Of a stretch of DNA of 64,000 nt, positions 10,801 through 25,800 are shown piece after piece. The number at the start of each line of letters is the position of its first letter. Position 1 is the first letter of the stretch. A model generated the notes under the pieces. It had not been told where the DNA came from, made no database searches, and worked only from the letters and a program-made list of their open reading frames with translations. The DNA is taken from positions 1,877,501 to 1,941,500 of the forward strand of contig NC_083519.1 in assembly GCF_032362555.1 (NCBI RefSeq), given 5' to 3'. Source of the DNA: Amyelois transitella (Eukaryota > Arthropoda > Insecta > Lepidoptera > Pyralidae). The position numbers were made by a program, and so were the translations under genes.

Positions 10801-13800
10801 TTAACAGGGTAGTTTTACTGAGGGCATGTGTGTATCCATCCTCAATCCATTCAGTGATCCAAATCCATTTTGCCTCCGCCACTTCCGTTACCAGTAGTCT
10901 TTTTTGATTTATTAGCTAGAAGTGTGAGTGTATTAGTATCGTTTGGATTGTTTCGTTTATCATTGTTGTCTTTCCACAGAAAATTATATCAAAATAAATT
11001 TGCCAAAGCCCGATGAATAATTTTTCCTTTATCAGAATGTCGAGTAATTATTACATGAACTCTTTTACTTATTTGGCAGAATTGTTTTGCTACGATTCAC
11101 TAGGAAAAACAATCCTCAAGTGTTAAATATATCTCACCTAAATCTTCTTATAATAGTTCAATTATCTGAAAAGCTACTTAAGACAATAGCTTTATTTTAG
11201 AAAAACCATCTTAATCATTTTTTCCTTGTGAACCTTTCCTTGGCTTTTCAATTGGTGTTCAAATTGCTTTGCACGCTAAATGCAAATACGATTATTGATA
11301 TTGTAACTTATTTTCTTTATTTATATCTAAATAATTATGTAGCTCCATAACATGTTTTATGTACTAATTTAAACTTATAATAACTTTATTAACAATGTCC
11401 CTAACTAATTTCTTTACAGATGCATCAAATATTTAAATTGTATTATAATCTTTTTGATCAATTTTAACTTATGATAATGCTTTGCTTATTTTTATTTCTA
11501 TTATTACCAAATTGCAATTTAATAAAATCTTAAGCAGCAATAAAAGCAAGAACTGTCTTAATATTGACACTTAGACAGTCAAGCGGTGGACTACTACATC
11601 ATGGCTAAAATTTGACTCTAAGAACTTTCCAAAAATGTTTGCGAATTACACGAGCTGACTCACTCGACTGCTACACAAACAAATTGCACGATACGGTCAG
11701 CAGACAAGCTTTTGTCACGCCTATACTGCACAAATCACTGAACAGTGGAAAGACAATGCTTAGTTCAAGTTAAACTCAAAAAGGACTTCTCTCCCTTAGA
11801 TATCGCTCTGCATCTCCATCCTGGTGTCCCTAACAGTGTTCTTCCTTGGTCTGGCCGAGATCATCCCGCCAACATCCCTGGCAATTCCTCTGCTTGGGAA
11901 ATATCTACTATTCACCATGATTCTCGTCTCGCTCAGTGTGTGGGTCACTGTTGTCATACTTAACGTCCATTTCAGGTAATATATGTCTTTTCTCGTAGAT
12001 ATCATTAAGCATCTCTATTCTGGTATCGCTGACTGTGTTTTTCCTGTTGCTGGCCGAAATTATACCCCCCACGTCACTGGCGATACCGCTGTTAGGGAAG
12101 TATTTGCTGTTCACAATGATCTTGGTGTCGCTAAGTGTGTGGATGACGGTGTTAGTGCTCAACGTGCATTTTAGGTGAGTATTGTGCTAAAATGTTTCAC
12201 GTAGATGAAAGTTGCAATAAATAAAATACTTTGCCTAGTAACTAAAGCGATTAACATAAAAATAATAAAAAAGTAAATTACGCTTTATGTAGGTAGGAAT
12301 AACGTCATATTTTGGAAGCAGTAGAAATTGATATTAATATGTAGCACAAAAATTATACATAATAACAAAAATATTAAGAACTGAACCCATTTAATATTAA
12401 TGAGCATTAAATCACATTTTATAATAGATATAGTTGAGCAAACACAATGCACGATTATCAGTATAATATTTGAGATATTAAAAGAAGTATAATTAAATGT
12501 TGAAGTGGGTATGTTTTTACGTTCTGACAAAAAGCTTGATTTGCTTAGACATTTATGCTTCCGTTTAATAGATTTGCTAAGTTTTAATCGTATTAGTGTT
12601 ATTGCGTTGAAGGTGAACATTGTGAAATCTGCAAATTCCGGAAACTGGATAAATGTAACCATTATCTAATATTTAACTCTTTGCAAAGATTGCGGAATTC
12701 GGACTGGAGTTGCTTCGTGTAAAACCTGACTTATACAAACTAGAATCATGGTCATAGGTGTACCCTGGGTTCCTCTCCAGAGACAAGAGGACACAAGTCT
12801 AACCCTTCTTCATTTTCTGTCAGTATTCTGAGAACGTATACAATGCACTATCAAACACCGTTCCACTTTTAAAATAACGCATCCAATCCCTCATGTTTGA
12901 GTTGCGACTTTGTAGCAATATTTCAGCGTATGGACGAAATAAAATATTTATAAAGTTTGCGCACATCACCATAAATATGTCCAGTAACAAAAGCAATGGC
13001 GGATACGGTGCATAAATTGCACAGTCTTTGTGAAGTCAGGCCGCATGAATCATTGCACTATCTATCTACATTGTTCGCGGGCGTCGAATTATTTTGTATA
13101 CTTTAGGAAACTGTATAATACTCTTGAGAATTTTGATAAATTTTCCTAATATGCTGTTAAAATATTTTTCGTCCTAGGATATAAATGGGATATTATTTAT
13201 ATATATGAGCCAGAATGGTTTGGGCTTTGAATTTTGTAATTTAGCTTTAAACAAACTTTAAACTGACTTATGACATCAAGAATTAAACTCTAGATTGAAA
13301 ATTCTCTATTGAAATTGGGAAATATTCCTCATAGCATCGTTACGTTATGACAATGTAGATAACAAAGTGAGAGACAGGTTGCTAGCCCATCGCCTTAAAG
13401 AAGAATCCTAAGTTTATAAAGAAGAATTACAAAGTCAATAAGCCTTTCCCTTTGGCACGTACGAGTTATTCGTTATTATACTATCATGGAAGATCCATAT
13501 TTACAACGTTATAGATAAATGGTTGTTGCGCTATTAAAATGGCTAGCCCGGGAAATAGTTTCCAAAAAGAGCAGTAAATTTCCCGGGTCATTGTGGCCAC
13601 GACGCATCGACGACAGACAATGCTGATGATATATAGGGTGCTCGGACTGCACAGCGGTATTCAATGAGCGCGTGGTAAAGAATAAAACATAGTTTTTGTT
13701 GAATGATCCAATACGGGTTAGGTTCCCCTGCAAAATGCGGAGTTCAGAGGACCTACTAGATCAACGGCCCGTTCAGTGAGGGGAAATATCGTGAAGAAAC

Positions 13801-16800
13801 CTGCTCATTCAGGAAATTGGATGTGCAGGTTTCATGATTGTTCCAATGCAGGTTAGGTTTGCAAAGTTCATTTGGCAGTTGCTTCGTGTAAACACCTGAC
13901 TCGCCCAATCCAGGATCCATGGTCAAAGGCAAACCCCGGGCTCCTCTCCAGAGTGGTGAGGATGTAACCGGGACTATAGTCAGGAGGAAGAAGACAATCA
14001 TGCGCAATACTAAGTCATCAAGCTCTTAGAACATTCAATAATAAGTCTTATATTATTAATTGTCGTCCGAGCGTCCTAAATATCATCAGTATTGTCTATC
14101 CTCTTATTGGAAATTATTTATAGGGCTAACTATTTAAATAGCGTAACATATATTGCAACCTTTTAATAAAATAATAATCTGTCTTTTAAATAAATAAAAG
14201 AGAAAACTATTATAAGTATGAATAAGCAAGGCAAGTTCAAAAAAATTCTATTTATTCACTCTTACCTTTTAAACGTTAAAATATCGGAGAACAAAGGCGC
14301 TAGAGACGAAATGATAAAAAAATTACTTACTTTATTACAATAAAGTGAAAATGTTTAATAGTTTTCCACATAAACATACAAATTATTATTAAAATTCCCA
14401 ATCCGCCTAATAAGAGCACCGCATAATAACCGCAAATAACAATAAAACTAAACACGAACATTATTTACCGCGCAAATTGTTCTAGCACATGTAAATCACC
14501 CGATCTCATTGTTATTTTGTCATTACGCTTATAGAACACTGTTGAAACGTGAGTTATAACACCGATCCCACTTCTGATAACACCCTAGTTGAGTTATAAC
14601 GCTATCCGCGTAACGTTATTGGATAATTAACGTTATGATAAAATTTCCATTAAGATTTCATCCGTCGAAGCTGACAATTAAAGCTTTATGATGCACCGAT
14701 TTGATTGACTTGAAAAGTGATATTAAACGCTTATAATTGATTTTATATGAGAGGTATATGTGTAAGTAATTACTGTTAATTTTTAAGAGCTTGATAATAT
14801 TACAATAAATTTCTTAAATTTTACGCAACGAAACTAAAGTAAACATTAGCAAGAATATGTCAATTCTGTAGTTTTTTTAATGAAAATTTATAACGAGTTT
14901 TATTTATTTATTTTCAAATGAAGATTTTCATTCTCTAAAGTGGAATCACATAAAGCGGCAGTATTATTAATAAAGCATAATGATATAAGTAAAATAAACG
15001 TGAATGGCTTATGTCTGTCTTGGTGATACTTCGACAAAAACGAGCACTATATTAAATATTTTTATTTTTATCAATTAATAATTTAATGACGCAACAATTA
15101 TACTACAAAATCAAATAATATGCATAATCGTTTGAAAGCTCAACAGTACAATTCCTAAAAAAAAAATGTAATATAATTTTTTCAAATATCTTTAGGATGA
15201 TGATGGAATTTTCTCTTAGGTCGCCGTCAACGCACACCATGTCGCCATGGATGAAGAAGCTGTTCCTCCAGGTGATGCCCAAACTCCTCATGATGAGGAG
15301 GACCAAGTACTCCCTGCCGGACTATGATGACACCTTCGTCTCTAATGGGTACACCAACGAATTGGAAATGAGGTACGTAAACATTTAAAAATATAAAGAA
15401 GAGAAGATATTAGAATCATAAATATAAATAAATAATATTTTCGTGTTGCATTATACTATTTATGAATTATCGAGCGGTGACCGCGGATCATTGTAACACG
15501 ATTCGAAACGTCCGAGATAAAATAAAAGTACGTAACGTGCGCGTTTAATACATACATACATACGGTCACGTCTATATCCCTTCCAGGGTAGGCAGAGTCA
15601 ACAGTCTTGAAAAGACTGAATGGCCACGTTCAGCTATTTGGCTTAATGGAAAGGCTTAGAATTGAGATTCAAATAGTGTCAGGTTGCTAACCCATCGCCT
15701 AAAAAGAATCCCAAGTTTGTAAGCCTATCCCTTAGTCGCCCTTTACGACATCCATGGGAAAGAGATGGAGTGGTACTATTCATTTTTGTTTTGGTGCCGG
15801 GACCCACACGGCACTTTTAGTTGCTCGTTTAATGTCTGTATTATTTAGGTATAAGCTCAATTCCATCGAGCCATACAGCTGAACTTGGCATTTCTTTGTA
15901 TTTCCGAGACTGTTGACTCGGTTTACTCTGTAAGGAAAAAGACGTAATTTTATGTATGTATGAGAACCCTGACTGACATGTTAACGATCACGTTTCTGTA
16001 ATCTAATTGTAAAATTTTACTTTGGAAAAGGTATTGTCTATAAAATTTTAAGAATCACTTCAATATGTGTAGTTGCTAATCATTCTATTTTGACGTGATG
16101 TATATGAGACAAATTTGGAAGTATATGCTCTTAAACAAAAGATTGATAATTTGTATTCCATCAGCCGAGTAATCTAGAAACAAACATACCTGTTTTGAAA
16201 AATGTAGTCGAATTAAGAATTACTACAAAACCTCCTCCATTTTGAATGTCGGTATACGATGTTCCGTAATATGAACAGATTTTAATATTTATAGGAAAAT
16301 TTAAAATTGCGTGGAGCAAAAAGTGCTTTTATTCATGGTAAGCTAATAATGGCGGACAAAGCGCCTTTCACCGATCCGGTTAAATCCGGATAATTTCTGT
16401 GCAGCTATCAATTTATAGGTGCATCATCAAATTTATTCATCAGTCTCCTGGCGTTAGTTCCATCGCGTCTTTATCATCATCTTTTCTTATAATTTTACTG
16501 TTTTTTAAGACTAAGTGATGAAACCATTGTCTATACTCGGTTACGTATACCCTTGCGGGGTAGACTGAGCCAACAATCTCGAAAAGACTGAAAAGCCAGT
16601 CAGGTGTATGGCTTCATGATGAAATTGATTTATGAAATTGATGATGATAATGATTGATGAAATTGAAATAATGAGGTTGCTAGCCCATCGTTTAAAAGAA
16701 AAATTCCAAGTATATAAGCCTTTTACGACATCCATGGGTACGAGATGGAGTGGTCCTATTCATTTTCCGATTGATGACGGGAACCACACGGCACACGGCA

Positions 16801-19800
16801 TATTATGAAATTAATGTTTCCAATAATGTTGGAAATATAATAAAAAAATGTGATACACCGTTTCGCATCGCGTCGCATCGCTCGCACCGCGCCGGCTCAG
16901 TCCGGTTAATACCGGAAAAGCCGTTAATTTTCAACGCATATCACGCCGGGCAATGTTCGTAATGCCGTGAGATTGCGCCGACGACCACATACGCCTGCTG
17001 CATGACTGGAAAATTAATGATGATTTTTAATTTTTATGATTGTTTTTACTCGTATAAAGTAAGTAAGTGCCGTGTGGTTCCCGGCACCAATATAAAAAAA
17101 AAAGATATGGGACCCCTGCATCTCGTTCCCATGGATGTCGTAAAAGGCGACTAAGGTATAGGCTGATAAACTTGGGATACTTCTTTTAGCCGATGGGCTA
17201 TTTCCATATTGCATATCGATATATGTAAATATACCTATTCATAACGAGATTTTTCTTATTGGCCTGGTTCTTGGATGTTTATCTATGTAATTTTTTTTAA
17301 ATAAAAAGCAATTAATTATGTACATTTATTATTTACATATTTCTTAAAAAAAAAACACATTTCCTACATGGAAATTGTTTTTTTTTTTCGCTCAATCTGA
17401 TAACAAGAAAAATTTTATTTTATAAAAAGATCTAGTTATACACTTCCATAGAATTGTATATTCACCGTTCCTTGTGAGCATGTGCCATGCTATGCTGGGA
17501 ATAATGGACATTAGTCTTGGCCGTCGCATATGGACGTGATATATAGCTGAAAATATGCCGAACAGCTGCCCCGTTAGCGCTGGGAATTTTAGAAAGAATA
17601 AGAACTTTTGTGTTTTTGTATTAACGGCAATTTTTAAGTATATATTGTGCCGTGTGGTTCCCGGCACCAATACAAAAAAGAATAGGACCATTCCATCTCT
17701 TTCATATGGATGTCGTAAAAGGCGACTAAGGGATAGGCTTACAAACTTAGGATTCTTTTTTAGTCGATGAGCTAGCAACCTGTCACTAGTTGAATCTCAA
17801 TTCTATCGTTAAGCCAAATAGCTGAACGTCGCCATTCAGTCTTTTCAAGACTGTTGGCTATGTTTACCCCGCAAGGGATAAAGACGTAACCGTATGTATG
17901 TATGTATTTTAAATTCCACGTTTATAGAGATGGTTATCACGATAACGGAATACATTTACATACATCATTAAGTTTTATCCTAATACTAGCGACCCGCCCT
18001 GGCTTCGCACGGGTGCAAAATTATAAATGTCATTATACATAAAAACCTTCCTTTTGAATCACTCTACCTGTTACAAAAAACCGCATCAAAATCCGTTGCG
18101 TAATTTTAAAGATTTAAGCATACAGACAGACTAAAATAGCGACTTTGTTTTATACTATGTAGTGACTAGTAAGACAGAGCCAACAGTCTCGAAAAGACTG
18201 AAAGACTACGGATGGAACGAAATATGGTTCAGATAGTGACATGTTGCTAGCCCGTCGCCTAAAAGAAGAATCCCAAGTCTCTAAGCCTATGTATCAGAAT
18301 GATATGGAGTGGCCTTATTCAAAAGCACACGGCAGATTAATTAATGTTAATTATTTCAATTGCTTTGCGTAGTAGTGTGCGTATTCCTTGCATTCATTGT
18401 GCCGTGTGGTTCCCGGCACCAATACAAAAAAGAATAAGACCATTCCATCTCTTTCATATGGATGTCGTAAAAGGCGACTAAGGCTTTTAAACTCGGGAAT
18501 CTTTTTTAGGCGTTGGGCTAGCAACCTGTCGCTATTTGAATCTCAATTCTATCATAAAGCCAATTAGCTGAACGTGGCCTATCAGTCTTTTCAAGACTGT
18601 TGGCTCTGTCTACCCTACAAGGGATATAGACGTGGCCGTATGTATGTGAATTATCTCAACAGCAGGGACAGTCTTACGGACGCTTTCGGCGACTCCAAGG
18701 GTAGCGACAGTGGTGACTACCGCAAGTCGCCGGCGCCTGAGGACGATATCCTATCAGCTTCAGCTCATCAGAGACCTTCAGGTAAAATAAATAAATAAAT
18801 AAATATATACGGGACAAATTACACTGATTGAGTTAGCCTCGAAGTAAGTTCGAAACTTGTGTTACGAGATACTAACTCAACGATACTATATTTTATAATT
18901 AATACTTATATAGATAAACATCCAAGACCCAGGCCAATCAGAAAAAGTTCTTTTCTCATCATGCCCTGACCGGGATTCGAACCCGGGACCTCCGGTGTCA
19001 CAGACAAGCGCACTACCGCTGAGCCACAGAGGCCGTCCATTATGGACAAGTAACAGTACAAGGTAACATTATGGACATGCTTTTTATCTATACTAATATA
19101 TAAAACTGAAGAGTTTGTTTTGTTTCTTTGAACGCGCTAGTCTCAGGAACTAGTGGTTTGAATTGAAAAATTATTTTTGTGTTGAATAGACCATTTATCG
19201 AGGAAGGCTTTAGGCTATATAACATCACGCTGCAACTTTTATTAGCGAAGATGTAATAGAAAATATGAAAAAAAAATGGGAAAATTATTCATCCTCAAGG
19301 GCTTCAATGATACCCAAAATAACTATTCCACGCGGACGAAGTCGCGGGCACAGCTAGTCACGTATATTTCTTAAGGGGCAGATAGAACAGAAGCTTTACG
19401 AAGACTGAAAGGATATGTTCAGCTGTATGTCTTAACGTTGGAATTGAAATTCAGATTGTGACAGGTTGCTAGTCCATTGCCTAAAAGAAGAGTTTACATT
19501 TTTTTTCTCTTTCCTTTGATTGTGCGCACATACTTTATTTTTTCTCCAGCATGGAAGCTTGCATCAGAAGGTGGTAAGTCCACTGTAAAAAGATTCAAAA
19601 CGTCCAAGATAAAATAAAGATACTTACGTTACGTACGCGTTAAACACATGTATTATTTACAATTTATCTCTTGCCCACGGATATCGTAAAAGGCGACTAA
19701 GGGATTGGTATAAAAATTTGGGATTCCTCTTTTAGGCGATGGCATACCAAACTGTCACTATTTCAATCTCAATTCTATCAATAAGCCAAACAAGGTGAAC

Positions 19801-22800
19801 GTGGCCTTTCAGTCTCTTCAAGACTGTTGGCTCTGTCTACCCCGCAAGGGATATAGACGTGATCATATGTACATACATACATACATACATACAATCACGT
19901 CTATATCCCTTGCGGGTTAGACAGAGCCAACAGTCTTGTGAAGACTGATAGGCCACGTTCAGCTATTTGGCTTTAAGATAGAATTGAGATTCAAATAGTG
20001 ACAGGTTGCTAGCCCATCGCCTAAAAAAGAATCACAAGTATGTAAGCCTATACCTTAGTCGCCTTTTACGACATCCTTGGGAAAGAGATTGGCTGATCCT
20101 GTTCTTTTCTTATTTGTGCCGGGAACCACACGGCACCATCTTCTTTAATATGTTTTTAAATATTAAGACAAAGTTCTAATTGGACCTAGGCTATACTAAA
20201 ACAACTAATTCAAACTGGAAGAGATGGAGTGCTCCTATTCTTTTTTGTATCGGTGCCGGGAACCACAAGGCACGGTGATGATATGTATGTAAGTATTTAT
20301 AAATGACCTTGTAAATAAACATAGGCTTTTCACCACAGTGACGGAGTCAGAAAACATGTTGCCCCGTCACCTGTCGCCAGAGGTCGCCGCTGCGTTGCAG
20401 AGTGTGCGTTTTATTGCACAACACATCAAAGATGCTGATAAGGATAATGAGGTTAGTGATGTTGAGAATTTTTTTTTCTTTACTTCTTTTCTCGTGTCTG
20501 TAAGTGGCCAGTACTAGTGTAAAACTTTTAAGGCCGTAGGTATCTGATGTGGCTTTATGACTGTCATCATGGGTTGACAGCTGGAATCAACGGCTCAACG
20601 TTTTGAAGGATGGCAGTGTTCGAGAATATTCTGTGCCACTTGCAGTCACCCATCCAAGTGGGGACTGCATCAGAGGTTGCTTAACCTGAATAAGCGCTTC
20701 ACACGCTCGCGAAGGCTCCTCGAAGTCAACATACATACATCTATACTAGTATTATAAAGCTGAAGAGTTTGTTTGTTTGAACGCGTTAATCTCAGGAACT
20801 ACTGGTTCGAATTGAAAAATTATTTTTGCGTTGAATAGACCATTTATCGAGGAAGGCTTTAGGCTATATTACATCACGCTGCAACTATAAGGAGCGAAGA
20901 AATAATGGGAAATGTGAAGAAAAACGGGGAAAATTATTCACCCTTGAATGATGCTTAAAATAACTATTCCACGCGGAACGTAGTCGCGGGCACAGCTAGT
21001 ACATACATATAATATCGTCTATATCCCTTGCGGGGTAGACATAGCCAACAGTTTAAAAAGACTGAAAGGCCACGTTCAGCTGTTTGGCTTAATGATAGAA
21101 TTGAGATTCAAATAGTGACGGGTTGCTAGCCCATCGCCTAAAAGAAGAATCCTAAGTTTATAAGCCTATCCCTTAGTCGCCTTTTACGACATTCATGGGA
21201 ACGAGATGGAGTGGTCCTTTTCTTTTTTGTATTGGTGCCGGGCACAACCATAATACAGATTGAGAGATTTTTGACAAAATTAATGAGAGAGAATAAATTA
21301 CGTCAAAGGAGATGGGACGTCGACGGCGATATCTTTAGACAGATGCCAATATTTATACAATCGTTTCGTTACTTTTAATGAGACGAATATCCCGAGGGAC
21401 CATTCGGGGCAGCAACAGAATACCAATTTACATGAATTTCGAATTAAACGGAGAACGCGCATAAGATTTAACTGAAACGAGAGAAAGCCACGTTAATTAT
21501 CGCAGAATAACAATAAAGAATGAAAACATTGCCCTCTGTGGTTTAAATATTCATGTTACCGTGTCCAAAGAAATAATGGGGAAGTAGCATCGGTCTTACT
21601 GCTAGCGGGAACGGATCTATACTAATATTATAAAGCTGAAGAGTTTGTTTGTGTGTTTAAACGCGCTAATCTCAGGAACTATTGGTTCGAATTGAAAAAT
21701 TATTTTTGCGTCGAATAGACCATTTATCGAGGAATGCTTTAGGCTATATAACATCACGCTGCAACTGTAAGGAGCAAAGAAATAATGGAAAATGTGAAAA
21801 AAAAACGGGGATAATTATTCATCCTTGAGGTTCCATCCTTCAATGATGTCCATAATAACTGTACGCGGACGAAGTCGCGGGCACCGCTAGTTTTAGATAA
21901 ATACACACAGATAGTCACGTCTATCTCCCTTGCGGGTTAGACAGCGCCAACAGGTTAGACAGGGCCACGTTCAGGCTTCATGATGGAATTGGGACTTAAA
22001 TAGTGACGGTGGATATTTTACACGACTGAAAGCTATTCTCATTTAATGACGCAAATTAATATACATATTTTGTCTATGGTCTTGAGTATAAACGTTAGCT
22101 AAAGTCTTACCTCAGTTAATAAGTAGGTAAGTGAATGAAAATTTCTGGACGATTTTACACGTTTTGTCATTGTATCTTTAGCATACAAATCGCAGCCTAT
22201 ATTAGCAAATATTATAGGGAATTACGATTATAATATATTTTTAGTGTTTTATTTTATGCTCTTTACAACCCGTAATTTCGTCTATGTATATTTTTCGCCG
22301 TGTAGTTCCCGGCACCAATACAAAAAAGAATAGGACCACTACATCTTTGTCCCATGGATGTCGTAAAAGGCGACTAAGGGATAGGCTTACAAACTTGGGA
22401 CTCTTTTCCAGGCGATGGGCTAGCAACCTGTCACTATTTGAACCTCAATTCTATCATAAAGCCAAATAGCTGAACGTGGCCATTCAGTCTTTTCAAGACT
22501 GTTGGCTCTGTCTACCCCACAAGGGATATAGACGTGACCATATGTATGTATGTATATTTTTCGCCTATGTTAGTTCCTTGCATGGGTCAGCTTCAATACT
22601 TCAGTGCGCCTTGATAAATTTAGTAGCTGGTTTAATAAAATTTGTCACCTCATCTCTAGCGTACAAACCTTAGCTTATGACAGTAGAATACAACGGGGCG
22701 AGTGACGATGTACATTATACTCGCCTGAAAGCTATTCTGTTATAATTACGGGGTAGATGATAAGCGAGTTGTACATGATGCGGCCGCTTGTTTAGATAAT

Positions 22801-25800
22801 TGTTTAAATATCGTGTTTAGTCATGCCGAATTGCGAGAATTATGATGTTACGTACACAATTAAGAAATTTGGTACATTGCCGTAGTGGATTTGACCCTGG
22901 GAATCTTGTATAGGGTATGTTTTTTAGTAGGATAACTTAACCACTAAACCTCCGAAAATTTTTTTTTAAATTATAAAATGTAAACAGTAATATTAAGCAA
23001 AATAACTTTTATAGGTACTGCTAGTATTCCAACGGTAAATGATAATATAATCAAATTATCTCAATCACCAAGTTATCTAGTAATTAAGTCTAGACGAAAC
23101 CCATTTGAAGTACAAGTATGAACAAAAAGCTCTCATTTATCGCTACACAGCGGCGCAGTACATTTGCTATATTCAAAAGGCACTTCTGCTATCACTAATG
23201 TTCTTTTAACGTCCATACGGTACATTCACGCGAAAAACCCGACTGTGCGATTCCAAGATTTACTTTCTAAGAACGAAAACTTATTCCAGTTTTGAATAGG
23301 GAATATGTTTGTAGCTAAATCCAATATAGCACCCTCTCGTGCATCGAAAGCATGCAGCCGGTTTAAGAATTTCACAAATATATTTACAACAAAGTATGTA
23401 TATGCAGTCTATTTCATGGCGAGATCGCGTGTGGAGTTTGAAATAATAAAATTTTGAACTGTAATACTTGTAAGACTAAGTGAGAATATTCGACGACAAC
23501 ATTGGGTGGGATTGGCAAATGTTTGACCAAATTAGATTGTTGATTTTAGGGGTTAACTGATGATTAGCAATTATGTAAAATCGTGTATGTAATAGTTTAT
23601 TGATTCAACAATCATGTAAATGTAATTTTACAATTGCTTATCACGGAATGTAAAATTAGTGTTGTTACATAAATGATAAAGATTTTATTAGCATTTTCAA
23701 GTATCCGAGTCCTAAGTTGAAATGGGGGCACGGGAGTGCCACCGCTAAGACAAGTCATAACATTTTTCATAAAAATGATTTTAATGGTAACACTTCTCAT
23801 TGATTGTTTTATAAATATCTACATATAATCTGCGAACATAAGCAGCCGGTACACAATTTTTTTTTCTTTGCTACTAGACCTGCTCTAGCGTGCCCTAGAT
23901 TAATCTGGCTGAAAAGATAATGGCTGGACGTCGCAAAAGATATGCGAGGATGCCGAAAACCGGACCAAGTGGAGAAAGAAATGTCAGAAAGCGGACCCCG
24001 GGCCCCGAAACATTTTTATGGAGGGTACAACCGGGACCACGCAGAGATGAGAGAGATAAATCTGCTCTCTTCTCTTAGATATCATCTTTGGGATAGAATA
24101 AAATTCACATAAAGATAGGTAACATCGCAAATTTTCAAAACATTGATAGTCCCTGGCAAGATTCTGATGGAGCAATTACCAAAACGCCCAACAAAATGTC
24201 TTCAATATCGATAATTCCAATTTAAATATTCAGATGAAGCATTAAAATATTATGTCGTTCGTTGATGGCCAGACAACCGTTTAATCTTTGTTTAGTTAAT
24301 AATTTAAGTGTATGCAAATTTCGTCCTCAGCCTTTGAGCTATTTGAAAGATTTGAAGGCATGCCCCGAGATGTGCCCGCTAAATTGCAATCGATCGATTT
24401 AGTGATTATCGTTGGATTTAGTTGTAAGTTGTTTGAAAATGTGTTTATATTTGAGTCCAAAAAGCTACAACAAATTAACTCAATACTAAAAGTATTACTT
24501 TTTATCTTCTGAGAGAGCTCAAGACAAGATATGGTATTAATTTGGACTGACTCGAGATTAATAGACAATACAGATTACGGACTACGTTTAGTAAACAGTT
24601 TTGTAATTTCTTTTCCTAGTATTTTACATACATAAATACATAAAATCACGCCTCTTTCCCGGAGGGGTAGGCAGAGACTACCTCATTCCACTTGCCACGA
24701 TCTCTGCATACTTCCTTCGCTTCATCCACATTCATAACTCTCTTCATGCAAGCTCAGCAGTTTCGGGTACTTTTGACCTGCCCCTTTATCATGACGTCCT
24801 TAATTTGATCAAGATACGTTCGTCTAGGTCTTCCCACTCCGACCTTTCCCTCCACACTCTCCTTGTGTATCTGCTTAGTCAACCTGCTTTCATTCATCCT
24901 CTCCACATGACTGAACCATCTCAACATACCCTTTTTTAATCCTGTAACTACATCTTCTTTCACATCACAACATTCCCTTATCACCTTGTATTTCCTTTTC
25001 AATTAAGCCGCTCTCATACATTGCGTGCTCAGTACTGTTTTTACGCGATCGTTCAGAGGTCGTGTACCTGAGTTACGATCTCTGAGGGCCGTTCCCGCAG
25101 AGCATTGATGATCGTCTGTTCGTAAATTGGGTTAGTAAAGTTTTTCCAACCTAAATATTTTGTAATCTACTCTGAAGGAAAATTTTATTATAATTAATCT
25201 ATACTTTTATTATAAAGCTGAAGAGTTTGTTTGTTTGTTTGTTTGTTTGAAGGCGCTTATCTCAGGAACTACTGGTTCGAATTGAAAAATTATTTTTATG
25301 TTGAATATAGGTACCATTTATCGAGGAAGGCTTTATAACATCACGCTGCAACTTATTTAAATTATAGGACATTTCATTAATTTCTGTTTCACAACAATGG
25401 TTGATGTCAAATTAATTACTTAAAATTAGTTTTACTGACGCTTGCAAGGCGTCAGTGCAGAAGAAGCGGTAACAAATTGCACTGCACCAGTTTCATCAAT
25501 AACGTGAACACATCACAATTATTCAAACTCAGAATAGAAATGTGTACTAAAGTATATAAAGTATTGTTATGATTAATTAATTTATACGAAATTTAAATAA
25601 TAAATACCACTATCATGTATTTTTTAATTCGTATTGTTAAAATTTGTTCTACATTCATTCATGTTTTTTAATGTAGACAATGTGCATTCGTCCACGATTT
25701 AGATTTAAGAGATCTATATTTGTAAATTGGCGTCCTATGAAAATGCTGCAGTGTAGTTTGTTTCGCCGCTTCTTCTACACATGCGCTTTGGAAGCGGTAG

